Below, in pieces: positions 15,351 through 22,301 of a stretch of 29,784 nt of DNA; position 1 is the stretch's first letter; each line of letters begins with the position of its first letter. The stretch spans positions 1-29,784 of the forward strand of contig NZ_CP132195.1 in assembly GCF_030718935.1 (NCBI RefSeq). Direction: 5' to 3'. Made by a program: the position numbers and the translations under genes. The notes below the pieces were generated by a model that ran no database searches, was not told the origin of the DNA, and saw only the letters and a program-made list of their open reading frames with translations. This DNA comes from Psychrobacter sp. M13. Lineage in GTDB: Bacteria > Pseudomonadota > Gammaproteobacteria > Pseudomonadales > Moraxellaceae.

Positions 15351-15365
15351 TACTGGGGGGTAGTA
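15351..15365. promoter_or_regulatory. RcnR operator, TACT-G6-N-AGTA
   Basis: The 15-mer TACTGGGGGGTAGTA fits the known RcnR recognition sequence (TACT, six G, one base, AGTA) without mismatch. It lies 22 bp before the regulator's ATG and 68 bp before the DmeF start, so one site can control both divergent transcripts. Confidence 0.92.
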
Positions 15366-15432
15366 TATTTACTAATGTTGTTTATAATACGTGAAATTAT
15401 CATATTTTCATACACAGCTAGGGATTTAAAAC

Positions 15433-16382
15433 GTGAAAGAATCAACTATTCAGTGGGAACACTCTCATGATTTCGGTGTCGATAGCGCCCAAAACAAATC
15501 TAAAGTAAAGATTGTATTTTGGTTGACGACGATAATAATGGTTTTAGAGATCGCTGCTGGTACATGGTCTGGCTCTATGGCATTACTTGCTGATGGGTGG
15601 CACATGGGCACGCATTCAGCCGCATTTCTTATCGCTATTTTTGCTTATTCGTACGCTAAAAAGAACGCTAATAATAAATCATTTAGTTTTGGTACGGGCA
15701 AGGTAAATTATCTCGGTGGTTTTGCAAGTGCCATTGCATTAGCCATTGTCGCATTATTAATGATTTTAGAATCAGTCCAACGAATATAGAATCAGTCCAA
15801 CGAATAATAGAGCCAAATAATATACATTTTAACGAAGCCATTATCGTTGCTATTGTTGGTTTGATAGTAAACATAGTGTCGGCATTTATACTTAAAGATG
15901 ACCATGACCATCACCATCACGATCATGGTCATGGTCATGGTGATTCCGACCATCATCATGACCATGATCACAATATGAAAGCGGCTTATTTACATGTGTT
16001 AGCAGATGCACTCACTTCTGTGCTTGCTATCGTGGCGTTATTAACTGGTAAATATATGGGCATCATCTGGATTGATCCTGTCATGGGCATTGTCGGTGCA
16101 ATAGTGATTCTTCACTGGTCTTATGGATTGATCAAAGAATCGAGTAGCGTGCTTTTAGACAAATCTGTTGATGTTTCAACTTTTGAGAAGATATCACAGA
16201 CTCTCGATAAGAGAAATACGATTATTAACGATATTCATGTCTGGAAAATAGCATCAACCCACCAAGCTGCCATTCTTTCAGTGTCCTCACCATCCCCTTT
16301 AAGTACGGAAGAATACAAAAAAATATTATCAGAATCCCTACCTCAACTGTCTCATGTCTCTGTTGAGGTTAATAAAACCTGA
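15433..16382 (+). pseudogene. dmeF: DmeF-like cation diffusion facilitator, frameshifted by a 20-bp duplication
   Basis: DmeF proteins are inner-membrane Co2+/Ni2+ exporters of the CDF family. The gene starts with GTG at 15433 (AGGGA box upstream) and encodes WEHSHDF, the metal-site helix ALLADGWHMGTHSA and FGTGKVNYLGGFAS, then stops at 15789 just after LESVQRI. The rest (IIEPNNIHFNEAI..., a His/Asp-rich cytoplasmic loop at ~15897-15972, HVLADALTSV, and the C-terminal domain to 16382) continues in another frame. The cause is an exact tandem duplication of 20 bp (15767-15786 and 15787-15806). Removing one copy restores a single 309-codon frame. Apart from that the gene is intact, so the mutation is recent or reversible. 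It is divergent from the RcnR-like gene and shares its operator. Confidence 0.93.
15767..15806 (+). repeat. Exact 20-bp tandem duplication inside dmeF
   Basis: Two adjacent identical copies of TAGAATCAGTCCAACGAATA. Twenty is not a multiple of three, so the second copy shifts the frame and creates a TAG stop at the junction (15787-15789). Slipped-strand deletion could restore the gene. Confidence 0.95.
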
Positions 16383-16411
16383 ATGGGGTGATTTGAATCT
16401 AGGAGAGTGCT

Positions 16412-16759
16412 TTGAGTATATGGTTTAAGTACGCAATCACTGCTTCACTGGTTGTTATTATCTCTGAGGTTGCCAAACGTAGCGACAGAGTCGGTGCTTT
16501 GCTTGCCTCCTTGCCTTTAGTCACGCTCCTTACCTTAATTTGGCTATATGTTGAAAAGCAGCCGATAGCTAAGATAAGTAATCACGCCTACTATACCTTT
16601 TGGTATGTCCTTGGAACTCTTCCTTTTTTCTTGTTATTCCCTTACTTGCTCAACAAATTTGGTTTTGGTATGGCACTGCTGTCTAGTAGCTTGCTAACGG
16701 CTTTATTTTTTGCATTATTCGCAACCGTACTACAAAGCTTTAAAATTAATCTTTTTTAA
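16412..16759 (+). CDS. DUF3147 family small membrane protein
   Basis: A 115-residue hydrophobic protein with about four membrane segments, and SEVAKRSDRVGALLASLPLVT between the first two (about residues 18-38), characteristic of the DUF3147 family. The function of the family is unknown. The start is TTG at 16412, supported by an AGGAG box seven bases upstream and by the absence of a good ATG. It follows the dmeF frame by 29 bp on the same strand, so it probably belongs to the same metal-induced transcript. Because dmeF is broken, polar effects on this gene are possible. Confidence 0.82.
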   Translation: MSIWFKYAITASLVVIISEVAKRSDRVGALLASLPLVTLLTLIWLYVEKQPIAKISNHAYYTFWYVLGTLPFFLLFPYLLNKFGFGMALLSSSLLTALFFALFATVLQSFKINLF

Positions 16760-16822
16760 TCAATGGTAAGTACTTACCTGATTTTTATAGGCATATTTAT
16801 AGAGTAGATTGAGAGGTAATCT

Positions 16823-16945
16823 ATGAAAAATAAAGGATTTTTATTGCGGGCAGTAGCAGTATGTATTTTGATTTGTGGATTGATAGCTGCAATTATAATT
16901 AGGCTTAACTTGATGCCGTCTAGTACTTTATCTAATATATTTTAA
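16823..16945 (+). CDS. 40-aa single-pass membrane peptide
   Basis: A short gene of 40 codons: a basic start (MKNKGFLLR), a hydrophobic helix (about residues 9-26), then RLNLMPSSTLSNIF. The ribosome binding site GAGAGG lies seven bases before the ATG, and a strong hairpin begins three bases after the stop codon. The topology is a membrane-anchored microprotein. It lies 63 bp after the DUF3147 gene and may be the end of the dmeF operon. No family is recognised; it could be a chance frame, but the start signal and terminator argue for expression. Confidence 0.55.
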   Translation: MKNKGFLLRAVAVCILICGLIAAIIIRLNLMPSSTLSNIF

Positions 16946-16947
16946 AA

Positions 16948-16979
16948 AGCTGTAAGGTGCTAGTTAGCACCTTACAGCT
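16948..16979. terminator. Shared bidirectional terminator
   Basis: A perfect 13-bp stem (AGCTGTAAGGTGC / GCACCTTACAGCT) with a six-base loop separates two convergent small genes. A TTTTT run follows on the minus strand; on the plus strand the tail is AAAATTC, so it should work best for the minus-strand gene at 17024. Confidence 0.8.
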
Positions 16980-17023
16980 AAAATTCTAAGCACGTATCAT
17001 AAAAATAATATGAACCTAAATTT

Positions 17024-17149
17024 TTAATGACAGTGGTAAGTACCTCTTTTGGTGTCGTTATGGCAACCAGATGCGTTAGTTCTACCACCATGAGCAAATG
17101 CGGAAGATACAAATGTTGCTGCCAGCACTACGATCAATAGCTTTTTCAT
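17024..17149 (-). CDS. 41-aa exported Cys/His microprotein (YHCH motif)
   Basis: A 41-residue gene encoding a clean signal peptide (MKKLLIVVLAATFVSSAFA, cleavage before His20) and a 22-residue mature part, AHGGRTNASGCHNDTKRGTY followed by HCH. The mature sequence matches the short Cys/His motif (HGG...GCHNxxxxGxYHCH) found in many secreted and envelope proteins and thought to bind metal. Here it stands alone as the whole mature protein, with two cysteines and four histidines. The ribosome binding site AAAGGA lies eight bases before the ATG. Surrounded by metal-efflux genes, it could be a periplasmic metal-binding peptide; that is inference. Confidence 0.75.
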   Translation of the reverse strand: MKKLLIVVLAATFVSSAFAHGGRTNASGCHNDTKRGTYHCH

Positions 17150-17273
17150 AAATTTATTCCTTTAGTGTTAGGTTTAGTTACAAACCATGACATATCTATT
17201 CGAACAAAGCTGATTATTTAGCTCTAGCACAGTCAAACCATAATGCTAATCCGATATAGCGTTTATTTTTTGA

Positions 17274-17343
17274 CTATGTCCCAACGGAACCATCTAATAA
17301 GGCTCATTAATCAATTAATAGACTGCTGTAGTGGAACCACTTA
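17274..17343 (+). repeat. Left nested inverted repeats of the recombinase segment
   Basis: The outer arm 17274-17292 (contains CCCAACGGAACCA) pairs with 18061-18079, 16 of 19 positions. The inner arm 17317-17343 (contains GACTGCT and GGAACCACTTA) pairs with 17996-18022, 24 of 27 positions. The inner arm ends exactly in the stop codon of the recombinase gene. Possible termini of a small element, or recombination sites for the enzyme. Confidence 0.75.
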
Positions 17344-17973
17344 ATGAGCAATGATAAGTTCCGGTCTTTCCTTGCCCACATCAGCAATCAGATGCCGTGA
17401 GCACTTGGCCATTTTTTGAATATCAGAATAGCTATGACCTGATTTGAGTAGACTAGCGATGATCTTGCGCTTTTCGGTATCTTTCCTACGTCCTGAATAT
17501 TTACCTTCTGCCTTAGCACGAGCAATACCTTGCATTTGACGGTTACGGCGATCCTCATAATCTTTTCGAGCAATGGCTGCGAGCATATCCAGCATCATCG
17601 AATTAATGGCCTGCAATACACTACTCATAAATTCAGTGCTGCTTTCAGATTGAAGCGCCATATATGAGGTCGGCAGCTCTTTTGATACGATAGAGAGCTT
17701 TTTTTCTGATAGCATTCTTTTGAGCGTATCCCAATCAGCTTGGCTCAAACGCGCTAAGCGATCAATCTGCTCAACTAAGATCACATCGCCCTTATGAGCA
17801 TCTTCAATCAGTTGCATAAGCTTGGGTCGTACCAAGGTAGCTCCTGATTCGTTTTCGACATAGAAGGCGGCAATTTTGTGGCCATGATCTTTGGCAAATG
17901 CTATGAGTTCGCTTTTGGCACGCTTAGCATCTTGTTCTTTGGTAGACGCTCGTAGATACGCTCTGATAAACAT
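17341..17973 (-). CDS. Serine recombinase (resolvase/invertase family)
   Basis: A 210-residue small serine recombinase. The N-terminal catalytic domain has the active-site serine in RAYLRASTKEQ (Ser10), VENESGATLVRPKLMQLI, and the arginine-rich VEQIDRLARLS stretch. A long helix (~115-145) leads to AEGKYSGRRKD and a C-terminal helix-turn-helix ending in CSRHLIADVGK. The ATG at 17973 is preferred because an AGG box lies five bases upstream; a GTG two codons earlier is also in frame. Such enzymes resolve plasmid multimers or transposon cointegrates, or invert DNA. The gene is framed by two nested inverted-repeat pairs, and three AGTCTGTT octamers lie just upstream, likely binding sites. Confidence 0.93.
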   Translation of the reverse strand: MFIRAYLRASTKEQDAKRAKSELIAFAKDHGHKIAAFYVENESGATLVRPKLMQLIEDAHKGDVILVEQIDRLARLSQADWDTLKRMLSEKKLSIVSKELPTSYMALQSESSTEFMSSVLQAINSMMLDMLAAIARKDYEDRRNRQMQGIARAKAEGKYSGRRKDTEKRKIIASLLKSGHSYSDIQKMAKCSRHLIADVGKERPELIIAH

Positions 17974-17986
17974 AAACACCTAAAAT

Positions 17987-18079
17987 AGTCTGTTATAAGT
18001 GGTTCCATTATAGCAGTCTGTTTTAAGTAGTCTGTTAATAGGTTTGAGGGCAGAAATAACTGGTTCCATTGGGGTATAC
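17987..18079 (+). repeat. Right nested inverted repeats and candidate res site
   Basis: This holds the right inner arm (17996-18022, TAAGTGGTTCCA...) and right outer arm (18061-18079, TGGTTCC, TTGGGG). AGTCTGTT occurs three times in the same orientation at 17987, 18015 and 18029, just upstream of the recombinase start, as expected for a res-type site made of repeated subsites. Confidence 0.65.
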
Positions 18080-18339
18080 CCTAGGATAATAGGAAATCCA
18101 TCGTGGATGACAAAACCTATTTAGTTTTTAAACGATATGGATTGGTCGATAGCGTGTAAGATAAGCTGGAAAAACGAGTAGAGTATTGAATCATCCATAC
18201 TGGGCTTAAAATGAATTTTTTTTGTGAGTAATTTCTGCTCGATGTTATTCATTTGTCGCCATCGTGAGTCATGGCGACTTCTGATTCAATCAGAGAAAGC
18301 AATTTTGAGCAATAAGGCATGCTTGCAGCAGGGTTTGTT
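18080..18339. other. Intergenic region
   Basis: No gene is seen. An 8-bp inverted repeat GTCGCCAT / ATGGCGAC (18255-18262 and 18271-18278) could be the transcript end of the DUF3817 gene, but no T run follows on either strand. Confidence 0.5.
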
Positions 18340-18702
18340 CTAGGCTTCTTTACTTACGCTTTTTTGTAGATTCTTTTTTAGTAAATGATCAAATATGAAC
18401 GGGCCAAATGGTAAGAGTGATCCGAGTACGCCCGCAGGTATTACCCAACGAGGAATTTTTACTTTAATAGCTGTGCCTACAAGTACTACGATATAGACAA
18501 TGAATAGTACACCGTGCGCCATACCGATATATTTCACACCTTCTGGAATGTCCATCATATATTTTAGTGGCATGGCGATGAAGAGCAATAATAAGAAAGA
18601 GGTGCCTTCTAGGTAGCCTGTAAGGGTAAGACTTTTTAACGCGGTCTCTTGTTTTTTTCTAAGGCTGTGAATTTTTTCAATAGTTGGCTGAGCCTGTGAC
18701 AC
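18340..18702 (-). CDS. DUF3817 family membrane protein
   Basis: A 120-residue protein with three hydrophobic segments and the DUF3817 pattern LTGYLEGTSFLLLLFIAMPL, MPLKYMM and GVKYIGMAHGVLFIVY, ending PFGPFIFDHLL. Family members are small integral membrane proteins of unknown function. The start is GTG at 18702, preceded by AAAGGA ten bases away; the hydrophilic N-terminus (QPTIEKIHSLRKKQE) fits. It is the last gene of a long minus-strand row (cadA, ccmFGHI, lspA), 245 bp after lspA, so it probably has its own promoter. Confidence 0.88.
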   Translation of the reverse strand: MSQAQPTIEKIHSLRKKQETALKSLTLTGYLEGTSFLLLLFIAMPLKYMMDIPEGVKYIGMAHGVLFIVYIVVLVGTAIKVKIPRWVIPAGVLGSLLPFGPFIFDHLLKKNLQKSVSKEA

Positions 18703-18947
18703 TATATTTTCCTTTTGTTATTATCAATAAAGAATTTATGGATTATTCAATGTTGCTATAATAATGGCTCTACGCAGAGCTTTTAAGTATTGGGTTTTAA
18801 GACCTAAAATGAGTGAGTACCTATACCAGTCATACATTACCTTCCAGTTCACATTTTGTAAACATACTCAAGTATAAACAGTATTTTTCCGTATAGAGTG
18901 ACTACGACGCTAGTTCATTTTGTTCGTGATAATCGGCATCAATGTGC

Positions 18948-19655
18948 TTATTTATTACGCTTACTTTCTAAAAATATCATGTCAATTATAATCAATGCGA
19001 CACCGACACAGACACCTATATCTGCAACATTGAAAATAGGATAATTCCAGACATCAGCATAATGCACATGGATAAAGTCAACCACTTTACCAATTCTTAA
19101 ACGATCGATTAAGTTGCCAATCGCACCACCGAGCATTAAGGCTAACCCCATGGACAATAGCTTGGCTGCACGTGGCGATTTGATTAAATAAACCGTTAAA
19201 AAGATAGCCATTACAAAAGCTAAGCCTGAGAAAAACCATTTCTGCCAACCGCCAGCGTCGGCTAAAAAGCTAAATGCTGCCCCATAGTTATAAGCGAGTG
19301 TCCAGTTGAGAAATGGTTCAATGACCGGTACGGGGTCATTGAATGCTAATTTGGTTTGGGCCAACCACTTGGTCCATTGATCAAGTATTAATACCATTAT
19401 CGCCAATAAATACCAGATAAAAGCGCGACTGCCATTGGCAACCATTTTTGGCATTTTGTCCAACTTACCTTTAGTTGTTATGGAGTTGCCTGAAGTCACG
19501 TACATAGCTTTAGGCGTATGATTCATGGTTTTAGAGTCAATCGATTGATGAGTACTACTCACAGCTATAGGTACTTTATTGTCAGCAATATTAGTACTAG
19601 CCGATTCAACGCTATTCAATTTAGTACTATCTAATCTGTCGGTAGATTCAGTCAT
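18948..19655 (-). CDS. lspA: Lipoprotein signal peptidase (LspA) with long N-terminal extension
   Basis: LspA is the aspartyl protease of the inner membrane that removes signal peptides from diacylglyceryl-prolipoproteins, the second maturation step. The core (about 76-233) has four membrane helices and the family motifs LDQWTKWLA, NYGAAFSFL, GAIGNLIDRL..VVDFIH and FNVADIGVCVG, with catalytic aspartates Asp193 and Asp212. The reading frame adds ~75 residues upstream that are hydrophilic and rich in Ser, Thr, Asn and Lys, against a family length of ~165. No strong ribosome binding site is seen at 19655; in-frame ATGs at residues 48, 51, 68 and 71 could be the true start. LspA homologues (PbrC) are known partners of lead-resistance ATPases, and a CadA/PbrA-type pump is encoded at 24472. 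Confidence 0.95.
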   Translation of the reverse strand: MTESTDRLDSTKLNSVESASTNIADNKVPIAVSSTHQSIDSKTMNHTPKAMYVTSGNSITTKGKLDKMPKMVANGSRAFIWYLLAIMVLILDQWTKWLAQTKLAFNDPVPVIEPFLNWTLAYNYGAAFSFLADAGGWQKWFFSGLAFVMAIFLTVYLIKSPRAAKLLSMGLALMLGGAIGNLIDRLRIGKVVDFIHVHYADVWNYPIFNVADIGVCVGVALIIIDMIFLESKRNK

Positions 19656-19795
19656 AGTTGTTTTCTTTATCTGTGTTTATACAATGAACAATGTTAAACG
19701 TATATGTTTTGGTATACGACTATTAATCGCGCCACTTTTATAAACGGCTCCACTTACCGCTCTGGTATTATGAAACTTACGGTAATAATTTTTTA

Positions 19796-21076
19796 TTAGG
19801 GAATCTGTTGATTGATTTCAACATTAACCTGAGTCTGTTCAGCGCTAATCACTATAGGATTACCAGATAAGTCGCCTGACTCTGCTATGGCATTACCGCT
19901 ATGACTAATACGAGCAACGACTGCTAACTGAGTTTTGTCACTACGAGCTGAATTTAACGTGCGATCTGGCATCATCGCATCAAGATTGCTTAAGCGGATA
20001 CTGGCCTCACCTTGCTTAATAACACTAATGGGTAAACGTTTGGCGGCAAACGGTGGACCTCCTTTAACGTCACGAATCGCAATAAATAACACGTCATCAC
20101 CCTTGACTAACGGTAATAAACTGGCGTTAATTTTCACTGTCACGTCAATACCTTCTAGTGCTTGCTTTTCTTGCGTGCTAACGTAGTTGCTCAACTCATC
20201 TAAGCTTGCTAATGCTTTAGTATGATTACCTGGTTTGGTCACAATACTGTCTTGTAAGCGTTTAATCCAACCTTGCGCTTGGGCAAAGTTACTACTACGA
20301 GTCTCACCCATTGCCATGAGCATTTGAGCCCGTTCATGCTGCGGATTTTTAGCTAATATAGCTTGTAATACACGGCGAATATTAGCGTCTAACTGACCTT
20401 CATTAACAAAAAAGCTAGTCTGAGCATAAGTGGTGGCGATTTCTTCATTTTCAGGAGCTAAACGATAGGCACGCGATAAGGCTTCCAGCGCAGAATCAGT
20501 TGCCTCCATAGATAAGAAAAGCTCGGATAGGCGCATCCAGCGATTAGGATCATCAGCATTACGATGAACATTGGTTTGCATAGCGCTAATCAGCTGACGA
20601 CCATCTTCAAACGCCCATGATGGCGGCTTGTCAATTTTAGCTGTCAATAGGTCGTCAGCCACTTGTCCTACTTTGTCCTCAGCTGTCCACAAATCAAACA
20701 CGGGCGTACGATTGCCTATTAGTAAGTACGCCATTGCAGCCAATATTGGGATCCAAGCTGCGACAATTAAACGGCTTTTGACATCAGGGGTGACCATAGG
20801 TGTTATCTGACGCTGCGCATCTAATAGCTGACGCTCCAGCTCCAGCTTTTGATTTTGATAATGGCTATTATTAATAGTACCGCTGTCTTTATCTGTTTGT
20901 AGCTCAGCTAAACGTTCGCGAAATACTGCAACATTAATATCTAGCAGTTGATTGTCTATTGGTTTGGACTGCGAACGCGGTGCTCGTAGCCATGGCATAA
21001 TAGCAATTAGCGCAAATATAAGAGCAATCAGCAAGCTTAGAGTTACAAATAAGCCAAAAGTAGAAAATAGGGTCAT
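19796..21076 (-). CDS. ccmI: Cytochrome c maturation protein CcmI
   Basis: CcmI (CycH) is the apocytochrome c chaperone that hands the substrate to the heme-ligation complex CcmF/H. The 426-residue protein starts with a membrane helix (~5-28), a cytoplasmic loop with the typical VAVFRERLAELQTDKDSG and YQNQKLELERQLL, a second helix (~107-122), and a periplasmic part with TPR-like helices (NRWMRLSELFLSMEATDSAL, then ALSRAYRLAPENEE) followed by a beta-rich C-terminal domain. The start overlaps the ccmH stop in an ATGA, showing tight translational coupling. lspA follows 140 bp downstream. No ccmABCDE are in the window. Confidence 0.92.
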   Translation of the reverse strand: MTLFSTFGLFVTLSLLIALIFALIAIMPWLRAPRSQSKPIDNQLLDINVAVFRERLAELQTDKDSGTINNSHYQNQKLELERQLLDAQRQITPMVTPDVKSRLIVAAWIPILAAMAYLLIGNRTPVFDLWTAEDKVGQVADDLLTAKIDKPPSWAFEDGRQLISAMQTNVHRNADDPNRWMRLSELFLSMEATDSALEALSRAYRLAPENEEIATTYAQTSFFVNEGQLDANIRRVLQAILAKNPQHERAQMLMAMGETRSSNFAQAQGWIKRLQDSIVTKPGNHTKALASLDELSNYVSTQEKQALEGIDVTVKINASLLPLVKGDDVLFIAIRDVKGGPPFAAKRLPISVIKQGEASIRLSNLDAMMPDRTLNSARSDKTQLAVVARISHSGNAIAESGDLSGNPIVISAEQTQVNVEINQQIP

Positions 21077-21648
21077 TTTTTGTCCTCTATGCTAGTAATA
21101 TCGTGGTCGACATTCTCAGCTTGCGATAATAGACGATCAAGCTCAGCCTTTTCCGCAGAGGTCAAGGCAGCAGTACTGTCCACTGTAACGCCGCTTTGAC
21201 CACTGGCGACAACTTGGCGACGCTTACTTTGCCAAAACCAGCCGATGATTAAGACGAGCAATAACAGTGGTGGAAAAAACCATAGGATCCATGTCGATGG
21301 TCGCATAGGCGGCTTGTAGCTAATAAAGTCACCGTAGCGCTCTTGCATATAAGCGCGTATTTCAGCATCACTACGTCTATCTTTAATTGAATCATAGACT
21401 TTTTGCTTTAGATCCTGTGCAATCGGCGCATCAGAGGCTGCAAGGTTCTGATTTTGGCATTTTGGGCAGCGAAACTCTTCTATTAATCCACGATACTGAG
21501 CTTCTTGCTGTGGTGAGTCAAAATCGTATACGTCAATAGCTGCGTTTGCCGTCATGTTAAGCAGACACGCTAGTATTAAGCTTATTATTTTTAAAATTAT
21601 ATTGGGTTTTATTTGAGGAGCTCTTATTCGAGTAACGTTCATTTGCAC
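21073..21648 (-). CDS. ccmH: Cytochrome c maturation protein CcmH
   Basis: CcmH is the membrane-anchored thiol-disulfide protein that keeps the CXXCH heme-binding cysteines of apocytochrome c reduced. The 191-residue protein has an N-terminal signal (~18-37), then the family motif FRCPKCQNQNLAASDAPIA with Cys61 and Cys64, a three-helix domain (DRRSDAEIRAYMQERYGDFI), and a membrane anchor (WILWFFPPLLLLVLIIGWFW). The frame opens with GTG at 21648, but the ATG at 21642 is an equally good start with AGGAG nine bases upstream. It overlaps ccmG at the 5' end and ccmI at the 3' end. Confidence 0.94.
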   Translation of the reverse strand: MQMNVTRIRAPQIKPNIILKIISLILACLLNMTANAAIDVYDFDSPQQEAQYRGLIEEFRCPKCQNQNLAASDAPIAQDLKQKVYDSIKDRRSDAEIRAYMQERYGDFISYKPPMRPSTWILWFFPPLLLLVLIIGWFWQSKRRQVVASGQSGVTVDSTAALTSAEKAELDRLLSQAENVDHDITSIEDKK

Positions 21649-22301
21649 ATCTCCTCAACCTGAATGGGATCAGGACTATCGTTGTTCTTATTAGCCTCAT
21701 TAAGCACTGTCAGGCACGGCTTAACACGCTGTTGCCAATTGGCTTCATTAATCTCACCAACAATATGCTGACGAATGATGCCATCTCCATCCACAACAAA
21801 GGTTTCGGGCGCACCAGTTATGCCTAAGTCTAGAGCAAACTGACCCAATGAATCCTGAATAGACATAGAAAATGGATCACCGCCTCGGTTTAAGTAACTG
21901 AGCGCATTACCAATCTCATCCTTATAATTCACACCAACGATATCAACGCCGCGCTCTTCTAGTTGCATTAAAAACGGATGCTCAATAACGCAAGTTGGGC
22001 ACCATGAGCCCCAAACATTAAGTAAAAACGGCTTATCTGGCAAATTATCATTGGTGATAGTACGGGTAGTATCTGCTAATAACGGCAGCTCAAAGGTAGG
22101 AACCGGACGCTCAAGAGCGGTATTGGTCACAATGTCTGTTGGTTTACCTAAGCGCATGTACAATATAACTACCAAACCAAAAAAGAGGATAAGCGGAATT
22201 AAGAACCATAGCTTCGTCTGCTTTTTTTTCATTGTCTTTGGGTTACGCTGCTTACTGTTTTGGCTATCTTTTTGCTCAGGAGTATTATTCGACATAGTCA
22301 T
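21639..22301 (-). CDS. ccmG: Thiol:disulfide interchange protein CcmG (DsbE)
   Basis: CcmG is the periplasmic thioredoxin-like protein that passes electrons to CcmH and apocytochrome c. The 220-residue protein has a Lys-rich cytoplasmic N-terminus, a membrane anchor (about 31-49) and a thioredoxin domain with the active site WGSWCPTC (Cys101, Cys104), GVNYKDEIGNALSYL and the cis-proline region GITGAPETFVVDGDG. The AAAGGAG box six bases before the first ATG lies at the end of ccmF. All four ccm genes abut or overlap, so they form one operon read from ccmF to ccmI. Confidence 0.94.
   Translation of the reverse strand: MTMSNNTPEQKDSQNSKQRNPKTMKKKQTKLWFLIPLILFFGLVVILYMRLGKPTDIVTNTALERPVPTFELPLLADTTRTITNDNLPDKPFLLNVWGSWCPTCVIEHPFLMQLEERGVDIVGVNYKDEIGNALSYLNRGGDPFSMSIQDSLGQFALDLGITGAPETFVVDGDGIIRQHIVGEINEANWQQRVKPCLTVLNEANKNNDSPDPIQVEEMCK

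Noticed and set aside
15683..15874. Minus-strand frame opposite the dmeF duplication
   Set aside because: Shadow of dmeF coding sequence.
17274..18079. Recombinase segment as a Tn3-family transposon
   Set aside because: No transposase and no GGGG-type 38-bp terminal repeat; only a resolvase and unusual nested repeats.
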